NCBI RefSeq assembly: GCF_005239225.2
Contig: NC_133289.1
Span: 10,547,501 to 10,611,500 of the forward strand
Direction: 5' to 3'
Length of the DNA: 64,000 nt
From: Populus alba
Lineage: Eukaryota > Streptophyta > Magnoliopsida > Malpighiales > Salicaceae
The notes beneath the pieces are model-generated. The model was not told the DNA's origin and made no database searches. It saw only the letters and a program-made list of their open reading frames with translations. Both the position numbers and the translations under genes were made by a program. Positions 50,569 through 60,372 of this stretch are shown piece after piece. Positions within the stretch are counted from its first letter, which is position 1; each line of letters starts with the position of its first letter.

Positions 50569-51934
50569 TTAATACAAGTAAGTTATTTGAATAATTGAAC
50601 TAGTCTAGTTATCATAAAAGTTAATTGAATGAAATTCAAAAGACACAAAGTTAAAAAAAAAATTTGTTTTGAAATATTGTGGAATTCAATAATTCTTAAA
50701 GCTATTATGAAAATAACTTACAAGCTTAACCAACCTAGCTAGTTAAAACCAAATCATGTTAAAATTTTGGAATCTACACAAGAAAAGAATATGAAAATAA
50801 CAAAAAATAAATAAACAAATAAAAATTTCATACAACAACTTCTAAACCTATAAAACATCTTGACAAAATTTCAATCAAATCTAATGATTACATTTAAAGC
50901 TATACCTATTTTTGATCAATGTGTTTGATTTTTTTTATTTTTGTAGAAAAAACACCAAAATTTGTTTCCTACGGATATCAAAATAGAGTGTTTTGATCCA
51001 TCTATAAATTTTATTATTTATCAAATTTATTGATTTATTTAATTATATATATATAGCGGCTAAAAATATTAATCATTCAAGCAGAGTGTCCTGTCCTTGG
51101 TGGGATACATTTAAATCAATAGTTTTCATGTCAAATCATCAAAAAGTGCACTTTACGGGTTGCATGTGATTTCTGAGCCACTTAACTAATCACTTCTTGA
51201 CTCGGACTGTGATCCACTGTTTTCAGGCATAACAAATGGAAGCTCTACTCTAACGTACAAAATTATCACTTCAAACTCTTGTCGATTAGCTCCCAATTAT
51301 TGCATCTCCTCATGACAATAGGCGATGTGCTTGGTTTTCAACGTTCTTTTCTTGCCCTTTGATCCTGCACCTATAATATGTAGCTGTTTATAATTTCAAA
51401 TATTTATTTAATTCTTATTATTCACGTCTCTTTTTTTTTTAATATCTTAAAAATATTTTTAAAATATAAAAACAAACAATCACTCAGCATTATAAGCTTG
51501 AATCCAGTTTTTCTGTTTTGGAATGCAAACAATATATAGGAACTGAAATCCAAATTATTAATTTAATAATAGTGTCAAGATATGATGCATGAACAGCATT
51601 CCCGCTCGACCCCCACCGTTGATGTTTTGTTGCCTGTAGAGAAACATTAATGCAAAACATTGTGGGTTTTCAGGACACAACACTACAAAAAAAAACAAAC
51701 CTTCAAAGGGGAGGATCGAAGATTGATGCTTGGTCTTGTCTAACAGATGTTCCCTTAAAATAAGGCCTATATGTATTATCGTAAATTGTCTGAATTAGAA
51801 TCCCGTAGAGTTTAGAGGGTGGAGGGCATAATAATTATTAATTAGTGTAAACTGAATGTTTCTGATTATAGTACTTCAATTGCACTATAAAAAAAAATAA
51901 GCAAAAAAAGAAAACGGGATAAAGGTTGTTATTT
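50569..51934. other. Intergenic, nothing recognised
   Basis: AT-rich; no coding or RNA signal noticed. Confidence 0.5.
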
Positions 51935-52135
51935 GTTTGTTTTTACGTTTTAAAAATATTTTAAAAAAAATTTAAAATTTTTTATTTTTTTCTTCAAATT
52001 AATATTTTTTTTGTGATTTTAGATAATTTTAATGCGCTGGTATTAGAAATAATTTTTAAAATATATAAACTAAATTATTTTGATGCATTTTTGAATGAAA
52101 AGTACTTTAAAAAACAATAACAACCATAATATTCC
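51935..52135 (+). repeat. AT-rich MITE-like repeat, copy
   Basis: TTGTTTTTACGTTTTAAAAA, TTCTTCAAATTAATATTTTT, TAATGCGCTGGTATTAGAAA, AAATTATTTTGATGCATTTT and AAAAGTACTTTAAAAAACAA. Same order as the copy at 43984-44205. Confidence 0.65.
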
Positions 52136-52811
52136 CAATTCACACTTTCATGCTCCATCCTGTTGCAAGATTTTAGGTTGAAGTCTCTTCTTTATAATTT
52201 TTTTTTAAAAAAATCTCCTTTGTATTAACAGTTAGCAAGCAAGAAAATTAAAAGCAAAAAAGAGGTGAAAATCAAATCTGGGAAAACCTGACGAGTCCGA
52301 TGTCTATTTCCATCGGAGACTTGTGAGGAAAGTGAAAAGGAAGAAGAAGAAGAAGCTATTTTTCTTGACTCCATAAACAAGAGCGTGGTTATTACACTCT
52401 TCTACTGTATATTGTGTTCTGATCCACCTTCAGAGCAATAAAACTGGAACAGAGACTAATCGAAGAGCAAGAGGTTATACTATAAATTAACAGGCTAACC
52501 GTGGGAACCATTTAGTGAAGTAGACTGATAATCTGACACGAGCCAGTTTCCAGAAAAACTCCATAGAAAGTTAATAACGATAGATGGAGCATGCATTTTC
52601 AGAGAAGAAAAGGAAAGAAAAAAGAAACATATATGGAGTAATTTAAGATTTAACTCAACAGATGGATAGATCCAGAATTCATAACAGGCAGCCGAGTTTA
52701 TGAACACTGCAAAATAATGATAGCAACATATATATAAAATCAAGTAGTTCTATTAATTACACTCTTATAGCTAGATAGATACATAAAATTCAAGATCCTT
52801 GAGACAACACT
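52136..52811. other. Region downstream of the DVL gene
   Basis: The half nearest 52800 is probably DVL 3' UTR (minus strand). It contains a hammerhead-like but incomplete motif at 52289-52319 (see findings). The ORF at 52495-52743 (minus) has no recognisable family. Confidence 0.4.
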
Positions 52812-52982
52812 TCAAGGCTCGCCGCGCTCGCGCTCATGCCAGCAAATAAGCATGGCTATGCAACGCCTGACGATATAGAATTTGCCCCTCTGCTTCTTCA
52901 CCAAATGGCTGCACTTCTGGCCAAACGACCTGCAAGGTTCACAACCATGCAGCTGGGTCTCGCTCTTTTCCTTGCCGGCCAT
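52812..52982 (-). CDS. DVL/RTFL: DEVIL/ROTUNDIFOLIA-like small peptide
   Basis: A 56-aa single-exon ORF. The N terminus is MAGKEKSETQLHG, then CEPCRSFGQKCSHLVKKQ and RGKFYIVRRCIAMLICWHE, with a short charged tail ending GEP. The conserved C-terminal DVL/RTF domain (K-C-S-x-L-V-K-K-Q-R-x-K-F-Y-I-x-R-R-C-I-A-M-L-x-C-W-H-E) is complete. These plant peptides sit at the plasma membrane and, when over-produced, alter polar cell proliferation and organ shape. A TATA box lies about 100 nt upstream on the same strand. The DNA (GCCGGC, GCGCTCGCGC) is far more GC-rich than the surrounding repeats. It is the only intact host gene between 31 and 64 kb that I can support. Confidence 0.95.
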   Translation of the reverse strand: MAGKEKSETQLHGCEPCRSFGQKCSHLVKKQRGKFYIVRRCIAMLICWHERERGEP

Positions 52983-53077
52983 GAACTATAATGCAAGTTA
53001 GCCACCTGAGCTAGGAGGGTGACTATACTACAAGAAGAAGGAAATGAAATATAAAGGGCAGAGATGGGAGGTTGTTG

Positions 53078-53085
53078 TATTTATA
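53078..53085 (-). promoter_or_regulatory. TATA box of the DVL gene
   Basis: Minus strand TATCTATAAATACAACAAC; TATAAATA occupies 53085-53078, about 95 nt before the DVL ATG at 52982. Confidence 0.65.
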
Positions 53086-54069
53086 GATAGAAGGGAAGGG
53101 AGGGTTTGGGGGAGGTGATATGGTTATATGCGATCTGTTTTGGGCTTCTCTGTTTCAGGTGTGGACTCTAGCCATTGTAAATTGGAAGGTAACCCACTGG
53201 CTGTCAGGAAGGAAGGTGCAGCAATTGATCAGGCACGGTATGGACCAATGCTCCTGCCATTTCACCTGAAAATATTAAGTTCGCCTAGGTCCCATTGCGT
53301 CTTGTTAAAAGTACTTTTACCATCGTGTATAATGCAGTATATTTCAAAATTCATATTAAAAAAAAATAACTTCTTGTAAACATAAACATATATAGAGTTT
53401 TATATCCTATATTTGAAAAATAAAACTTTTATTTAGTGTGTGTATATAATGAACTTTAATATGAAATAATAACCAACAAAGAAAAGATAGTGGCTCGCAC
53501 GTATAAGGTTGAGCCGAGCAAGAGGAAAACCTTTGGTTGCCCCTCCTGTGTACGAAGCAACGCCTGTACTTTCTGAACCTTTTGTCTCCAGTAATAATTT
53601 GTTTTTGACCCTTAAACTGAAATTATAATTTTTTAAACATTTAAAATTAATTTTCTAACGGTCATAAAATACTAACAATTTAAAAAAAGAAAAAAAAGTT
53701 TAACAACTAAAACTCTTTAATTCCCTAATAGCTATTTTATTTTTTGAACTGTTGTAATAACTCTTTAATTCTCTAATTTATTTTCTGCATAACTATTACA
53801 TGTTTGTTACATGTTAGCAGCCTATATATACCATGCACTCTTATAATAATGGTGTACTGAAAAAACCATAGTATTTTCCTGTGTTTGCAAAGCTTGCTAG
53901 TATTCTCTTTCGATTTTGACCTGGTTGTTTCTATAACCCTCGTTTTAGAGGACAAACTTGTTAGTTCATAGAAGATACCCTTGTGTTAAGGTAATATCTT
54001 TAAGGACAATGTCTGTACACGCCTCAAGGTTTTTTTTTTTTTTTTTTCTGTTCTTCATTTTATTTTATC
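53086..54069. other. DVL upstream region and intergenic DNA
   Basis: Purine-rich GGGAAGGGAGGG near 53091-53105. The ORF at 53128-53379 shows no domain. A poly-T run lies at about 54030-54047. Confidence 0.45.
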
Positions 54070-54073
54070 ACAA

Positions 54074-54526
54074 CACTTAGAGCATTATCTAACAGTTTAA
54101 ATTTTTGAATTGAGACAATTACATGGTATCAGAGTCTTATTAATCAAGTAGTCATAATTTTGAATCTTACCATTTTTATTGTATTTGATAAAATTAATAG
54201 CACAAGATGCCTGTATAAATTTTAAACTTATAAGGCTTTCATTTGAGGGGGTGTGTTGGAGAATAATATAAAATTATTATTGGAACTTTATCTAACAGCT
54301 TAACCTTTTAGGTAAGACAAAGTATCAAAACCTTAATGACCAAACAGTCGTGAGTTCGAATCTCACTACACTCATTCTCTCTTCTATTTAAAATCTAATT
54401 AATAACACAGGGTAGTATAAGCATGTGCAAGTTTTAAACCCAAAAGGCTTTCACTTGAGAGGGTGTGTTAGATAATAAATTGTATCTTAGAACCTCACTT
54501 AACAATTTAAACTCTTGGATTAAGAT
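54074..54526 (+). mobile_element. TRIM (miniature LTR retrotransposon) tandem: LTR-int-LTR-int-LTR
   Basis: LTR1 (partial, to 54123) is followed at 54124 by TGGTATCAGAG, the primer-binding site for initiator tRNA-Met. The internal region ends in the purine tract TTGAGGGGG. LTR2 starts TGTTGGAGAATAAT at 54254 and ends near 54320 before a mutated PBS (AGTATCAAAACC). The second internal region, with GAGTTCGAATCTCAC and GGCTTTCACTTGAGAGGG, leads to LTR3 TGTTAGATAATAAA at 54466. All LTRs share TTATCTAACAG-TTAA or similar. No coding capacity. Shared-LTR tandem arrays of this kind arise by unequal recombination. Confidence 0.75.
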
Positions 54527-55289
54527 TTTTTTTTTTTTTACAAGAAAAATTGATTTCCATGATTTTATTGGGGTATACCCAATCGGTGTCGAGTAGGTTT
54601 TTTTCCATGATTAAAAAGCTTTAATAATTTTTTTTAAAATACAATGAGTAAATAATTGATAAAATGAGAATGCTTCTAAGAAGGCTTTTTTTTTTTTGGG
54701 TGTATGTTTATATATTACCTTACACGTCTAATAAACTTGGATTCTGCGATTGTGTTTCACTAAAGCACCTCACTTAAAAATAAAATAAAATAAAATAAAA
54801 ACAAATTGGTTAGGGATTTTTTTCTTTTTGATTTGGTGCTTCTTTCTCTCTTTTATTTCATTATTATTTTTTACAAATTAGTCCATTGACTTTACCCCCT
54901 TTTTTATTTAATTCTTTTTTGGATCTAATTATATGAGATTAATTTTTTAATTTATTTAGAAATTAACTATTATACTAAGAAAAATTGAGTTTTCACCACC
55001 TACTTCACTATTTATATGAATAGTAAAGAAGATCCCCCTCTTCCTTTTTATTTTTATTTTTAATTTTATCTTCTTTCAATTGAATGTGTTTTTGGCTTTT
55101 TTCTTTCAATTTAATTCTTATTGATTTTGAATTGATTAAATAATTTGTTTTAGCTTCATTTATATGAGGTTATCATAATATTAAACAAATGTCCTAATAT
55201 TTTTTATCTATTTTTAATTTTTTAAGCGTTTATTTTTGTTATCATATCATTAAATAAAAAAATAATTTTAAACCCAATATAATCCATGA

Positions 55290-55560
55290 TCTCGGTTGCG
55301 GGTTTGACGAGTTAAGCTGTGAAGCTCAGGTCAATTTAATTTATTGTCATCTCAATATTAAAAAAATTATCATCTTGAATTTTTTTTATAAAGCCAATTT
55401 ATATTTTTACAGGTCATTCAGTTTGTCTTTGTACACTCAAAGTCAATTGCATCATATAAGGGCAACTTCCATGTAGATTAATTTTAAATCCGAGCTAGAT
55501 AAAGGGTCAGGTTGACAGGTTTCAAGGTTGAACCACTAAGTCGGGTTTAATAACAATGCC
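55290..55560. repeat. Diverged TTGACC-type repeat
   Basis: Contains GATCTCGGTTGCGGGTTTGACG, CTCAGGTCAATTTAA, GGGTCAGGTTGACAGG and AAGTCGGGTTTAATAA. The vocabulary resembles the family at 10829-10990 and 11655-11720. No boundaries. Confidence 0.35.
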
Positions 55561-56589
55561 AAATAGTTTCTTTGTTTTCAAATTCCATCTGTCAATTTTT
55601 CTTTCTCTTAATTGAATCTTTTTTAGCCTTTTTGTTTAGCAATTTCTTCCTTTAGTATTTTGTTAATTTTGAATTAGTTTTCATAATAATGTTTTCTATA
55701 AGGTTATTATAGTCTCAAATATACCAATATTTGGTTGGCATATAATTTTACAAGCATATATTTTTATTATTATATCATTAAATAAAAAAAATTTCAAATT
55801 TCAACATGAACTATTACAATTAATAAAAAACTTCCATGACACCTAGGTTCAAAGTTTTCTTTTAAAAAAAAATCTAGCACAATTATTATAATATTTTGAT
55901 GAACCAGCACACTTCAGAAATTCTAGCAACCAACCTAATAAATTTTTTAAAGAGTTGTTCTATCTGAAGTGGTGCAATAGCTTATGTTTTGCTACCCCTA
56001 GTAGTGTAACCGACCAAAAGAATATAGATTGCGTTACAACTCTGTTTTTTATACTTGTTTATTCTATAAAATCGAGATAAAATGCAAACTTATATTTGAA
56101 GAAAATACAACTCAGTAAATTCATTAAAAATATAACATCATCTAATCACATCTAACTTTATCTTATAATTTAACTGCATCTAATCATTTCTATGGATAGA
56201 AATTTGTTTCTAAGTGCTTGTTAATGGCCCTACATCATGGAAATCACATATTTGTCCTTATCTAATATTGTGTGCTCCTCGGTCTTTCAACTGAATGGTG
56301 GCACAGGTGCATAGAGCCTCTTTGGTTATGCATGAATTGCAGTAGCAACGCTTTAACCCCCACCCCCCTCCGGTATAAAGAAATGCCATGTATTATATAT
56401 TTCAAAAAAAAAATCAGTTTATAATACATACACAAGACATTTATTTTTGTGGATAAGGCTCGTAATGCACAGGTAGACACCTCAAAATTCATTTCCATGG
56501 CTATTTGATAAACCAGTGCCTGATATGCATGTAGATATCAACTGCAATGGTTGGATATTGCTCTTAGGGGATATCTTGGATTATAGTAG
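55561..56589. other. Intergenic, nothing recognised
   Basis: AT-rich. The ORF at 56262-56498 has no recognisable domain. Confidence 0.5.
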
Positions 56590-56775
56590 CGGTTGTTTTT
56601 TAAAGTAATTTTTTGCTCATAAATATATTAAAATAATATTTTTTTATTTTTTAAAATTATTTTTTATATCAGCACATTAAAACAATCCAATAATATTTTT
56701 AACAAATTAATTTTTAAACAAAATTGATTTTTTTTCAAAATTTGGTCACCCATGTTTGGAACGCAATGCCAAACA
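56590..56775 (-). repeat. AT-rich MITE-like repeat, inverted copy
   Basis: Reading in reverse gives AATATTATTGGATTGTTTTA, ATGTGCTGATATAAAAAATA and AATATTATTTTAATATATTT, matching the core of the copies at 42, 44 and 52 kb. The GCAATGCCAAACA end corresponds to the usual TTTCCAAACA terminus. Confidence 0.55.
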
Positions 56776-57258
56776 AGGGCTTTATCAATTTGCACCCTCC
56801 TCGCATCCCATGGATTGAAAAAAATTATATACATTCTCAATTACTAATATCATGCAATTGATTATTGGTATCAACATCAAGTAATATATGTTGATGTAAT
56901 CCAAACTACCTTATAACATTATCAAGACAACATAACTCGACTATCATAAAATAATGTATTGAAACCGTTGATCTCTATATGTCCCTACCCTCACTGCAAA
57001 ATGGAGGAGCTACTTATACTGCATCCTCTCAGTATGTAACTATTTAAAACATAGAATGTACCTTAACAATTTGATTTAAAAAATAATATTACGGAAACAA
57101 ATAAAATGCATATTCGTAATTCACATCTAATGAGGCTTGTCGCACGTGTGCGGCGGTGCGGCGATCGTCCACCCTCAAGGAAAAATAATCGGAATATGTA
57201 TTCCTGGCAAATAAGGAGAGACAAGGAATTCTTGTCTCTATATGTGAAAATATGGACT

Positions 57259-57269
57259 GGGAGTCGCCA
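57259..57269 (-). promoter_or_regulatory. tRNA-Arg type primer-binding motif
   Basis: Minus strand GGTGGCGACTCCCAG. Plant tRNA-Arg(ACG) ends in GGAGTCGCCA, so TGGCGACTCC pairs with its 3' end, the primer used by Ogre-type elements. The fragment at 13.5 kb has the diverged form TGGTGACTCT at the same relative position. Confidence 0.55.
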
Positions 57270-57909
57270 CCTAGTATTCTGGTTACTAGGAACCTTAACT
57301 GGTCTTTAGAGATCGGGTACGGAGACTGGTTGCGTAAAGGGAAGGTATTAGCACCCCAACTACGCCCTACCTAAGATAAGCTGCATTGTTTTGTCTGATA
57401 AAATCTAAAGTCTTGTTGTGGTTTGTAATTGTTCGGAATACGCATTACATGTAATGTCATACCCCAGGTTCGATTGTCCGGAAAAAAAAGAATTAATATC
57501 CAGAATATGCATTACATATAATGTCATACCTCGAATACTAAGAGACAAACAAAATAAATTTTTTTGTTGTTTTTGAAATTTTGGCCAATATTCTCTTGAC
57601 TTTAATAAACTGGTTATTAAAGCCAAAATGGATGCTAAAACATTGTTTTTTTGGTGTATGAAAAATACAATATGATTTTTTAGCTTTGAGACACTTGGCC
57701 GTATGCACAAAAACATTTTTTCTCCTTTTTTTTAATTTTTTTGTATTTTTGGAAGTTTTTGATGAAAAACCGGGTAGTTTAATACCAGATTTGTATTTTT
57801 ACGACATAAAAATACTACCCAATATTAATAAAAATAACATAAATCAACAGTGGGAACATCATAAATATTTTTTTTTAAAACAATAATATTTTTTTCTATT
57901 TTTTTACAA

Positions 57910-58120
57910 TAGGCCGGATCAGGCCCAATTGCATGGGTTGGGCCAAACCTGGCCCATTTACATGGGCTGGCTGACGTCCCAGCCCAGGCCCAAATGGGCT
58001 GGTTACTGTGCACATAGTAATCGGGTTACTGTGTGCACAGTAACCAGTGAATTAATTAGTAACCGGGTAATTAATTCATGGCTTGCAGAACGTGCAGAGT
58101 GCACGTTCTGCATGCAAGAA
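57910..58120 (-). repeat. Cluster of strong inverted repeats in the LTR-like region
   Basis: GGTTACTGTGCACA (58001-58014) and TGTGCACAGTAACC (58032-58045) are perfect 14-bp arms. CTTGCAGAACGTGC (58082-58095) pairs with GCACGTTCTGCATGCAAG (58101-58118) with one 4-base bulge. Several GGCCCA/TGGGCC blocks lie at 57912-57998. On the minus strand these sit 260-470 nt downstream of the TATA box, in the predicted RNA leader or U5. Confidence 0.8.
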
Positions 58121-58406
58121 GATGAACAGTAAAACAAGATAAGGGGTTGAGGGCTGACCTGTGGTGGCTGTCGTTGATGGCGGAGCTGCTGGTGGCGACA
58201 GGAAGCGGCGCTGACAGTGGGGTGGCCGGCGGTGGCTCTGCGTTTTCCTTCTCTCTCTCCTCTGTTTTCTTCTCTGCTTCTTCATTTCTCTTCTCTGCCT
58301 TCTCTCCTCTCTTCTCCCTCTTCTCCCTCTCTTTGCTCTCCCTTCTCTTCTCTTCCCCGTCTCTTGGTCTTCTCTCTTTTTTTTTTTTTTCTCGGCCACC
58401 CTCCTG

Positions 58407-58414
58407 TATTTATA
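58407..58414 (-). promoter_or_regulatory. TATA box of the LTR promoter
   Basis: Minus strand TTTTCCTATAAATACAGGAG. A purine-rich stretch (GAGAGAAGACC, GAAGAGAAGAGAAGG) follows, as in many plant LTR leaders. The strand agrees with the gag ORF. Confidence 0.6.
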
Positions 58415-58826
58415 GGAAAACAGGGGAGGCCGACGTGGTGGGGCGGCCAACAGTGGCCGCCCCTCCACTATCCTTTAAAAGCATGCAAGTGGCTGAATTG
58501 TGGGCGTCTTATTGCGCCAAAGCCGGGAAAGAAATTAGGCGAAAAGTGGGGAAGAAAATCTTCTTCTTCCCCTGCCTCGCGCGTCCAGGGGAAGCAGAAG
58601 ACCCACAGTGCTGTCAAAACGGCACTGTTTCGGGTTTTTTTTTTTTGGTATTTATTATTTTTATGTGGGGACCAAAAATGGGTTACAACAGTTGCCCCCT
58701 CTTTACAATGCTTACGGAGCAAAACTTTGTGCATAGTAAGTGTTGTAAAGATAAAATAACATTGGTCTTCCGAAACTGGTCGTCTCAAAATTTGATTGAC
58801 CTAAAACTTCAACCGGACCCAAAGTC

Positions 58827-59711
58827 CTGTATGTGGTTGGGCTAAACTGAGATTCCTTTCGCCTATCCCCCTTTAACCAGAACCTAAAATATTATGTGTG
58901 TGTGGTTAGGATAGACTGAGATTCCTTTCATCAATCCCCTCTAACCAGAACCAAAATCCTGTGTGGTTGGGATAGACTGAGATTTCTTTCGGCAATCCCC
59001 TCTAACCAGAACCAAAATCCTGTGTGTGGTTGGGATAGACTGAGATTCCTTTCGGCAATCCCCTCTAGCCAGAACCAAAATCCTCTGTGGTTGGGATAGA
59101 CTGAGATTCCTTTCGGCAATCCCCTCTAGCCAGAACCAAAAAAACCTATGTGTGGTTGGGATAGACTGAGATTCCTTTCGGCAATCCCCTTTAGCCAGAA
59201 CCAAAATCTTGTGTGGTTGGGATAGACTGAGATTCCTTTCGGCAATCCCCTCTAGCCAGAACCAAAATCTTGTGTGGTTGGGATAGACTGAGATTCCTTT
59301 CGGCAATCCCCTCTAACCAGAACCAAAATCCTCTGTGTGGTTGGGATAGACTGAGATTCCTTTCGGCAATCCCCTCTAACCAGAACCAAAAACCTGTGTG
59401 TGGGATTGACTGAGATTCCTTTCGGCAATCCCCTCTAGCCAGAACCAAAAAACCTATGTGTGGTTGGGATAGACTGAGATTCCATTCGGCAATCCCCTCT
59501 AACCAGAACCAAAAACCTCTGTGTGGTTGGGATAGACTGAGATTCCTTTCGGCAATCCCCTCTAACCAGAACCAAAAACCTGTGTGTGGTTGGGATAGAC
59601 TGAGATTCCATTCGGCAATCCCCTCTAACCAGAACCAAAAACCTTTGTGTGGTTGGGATAGACTGAGATTCCTTTCGGCAATCCCCTCTAACCAGAACCA
59701 AAAACCTGTGT
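58827..59711. repeat. Tandem array, ~62-bp unit, about 14 copies
   Basis: Core GGTTGGGATAGACTGAGATT, then CCTTTCGGCAATCCCCTCTA and ACCAGAACCAAAA. Copies near 58845 and 58913 are the most diverged; central copies are near identical. Unit length varies by a few bases, mostly in TGTGTG and A runs. The long reading frames on both strands here are products of the repeat. Confidence 0.95.
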
Positions 59712-59727
59712 GTTCAAACCCTTTGTT

Positions 59728-59905
59728 TTTGAAGAAAGATGGTATATTTTCACGGGCAAGCTGCCCAACACATACTTAAGGTGGTCTATTTTCAGGGGCG
59801 ACCAGCCCACACACTTACACTGACATTGGTCTATTTTCATGGGCGACCTGCCCAAACATAAAAGTAAAGAGTGGTCTCATTGTAATGGGTGACCTACCCA
59901 GATGA
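59728..59905. repeat. Tandem array, ~60-bp unit, about 4 copies
   Basis: Core GGTCTATTTTCATGGGCGAC followed by CTGCCCA(A/C)ACA. Copies start near 59738, 59780, 59829 and 59871 and are imperfect. Confidence 0.8.
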
Positions 59906-59929
59906 AAAAAATATGAAGAATTGGATGGT

Positions 59930-60372
59930 GAGGGCTTAAAGGCACACTCGAAAAGAGGTAGGGTTAGAAAAACGCACTACCAAAGGAGTTGAGGGCTCAA
60001 AGGCGCACTCAAAGGGAGGTAGGGTTAGAAAACGCACTACCCAAGGGATGAGGGCTCAAAGGCGCACTCAAAAGGAGGTGAGGGCTCAAAGGCGCACTCA
60101 AACGGAGGTAGGGTTAGAAAACGCACTACCAAAGGGATGAGGGCTCAAAGGCGTACTCAAAATGGAGGTGAGGGCTCAGAGGCGCACTCAAAAGGAGGTG
60201 AGGGCTCAAAGGCGCACTCAAAATGGAGGTAGGGTTAGAAAACGCACTACCCAAGGGATGAGGGCTCAAAGGCGCACTCAAAATGGAAGTTGAGGGCTCA
60301 AAGGCGCACTCAAAAGGAAGTGAAGGCTCAAAGGCGCATTCAAACAAGTGGTAAGGTTAAAAAATGCACTAC
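59930..60372. repeat. Compound tandem array of two ~28-bp units
   Basis: Unit a is GAGGGCTCAAAGGCGCACTC plus AAAAGGAGGT. Unit b is AGGGTTAGAAAACGCACTAC plus CCAAGGGAT. They occur as b-a pairs or a-a pairs in a higher-order pattern, about 15 units in all. Confidence 0.9.

Noticed and set aside
54346..54366. Possible tRNA gene (GAGTTCGAATCTCAC box B)
   Set aside because: No cloverleaf or matching box A; the motif belongs to the TRIM internal region.
58076..58845. Overlapping 130-232 codon ORFs on both strands
   Set aside because: They arise from a polypurine/polypyrimidine tract in the LTR-like region, are low complexity (R/E/K or S/F/L), and lack conserved domains.
58941..59779. Long ORFs on both strands with repeated peptide units (LSLSQPH, ILVLARGDCRK and similar)
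   Set aside because: They are translations of the 62-bp tandem array; frames are open on both strands and follow the repeat, with no start, splice or domain evidence.
60126..60347. ORF with repeated FECAFEPS-like units
   Set aside because: Product of the compound 28-bp tandem array; no independent coding evidence.
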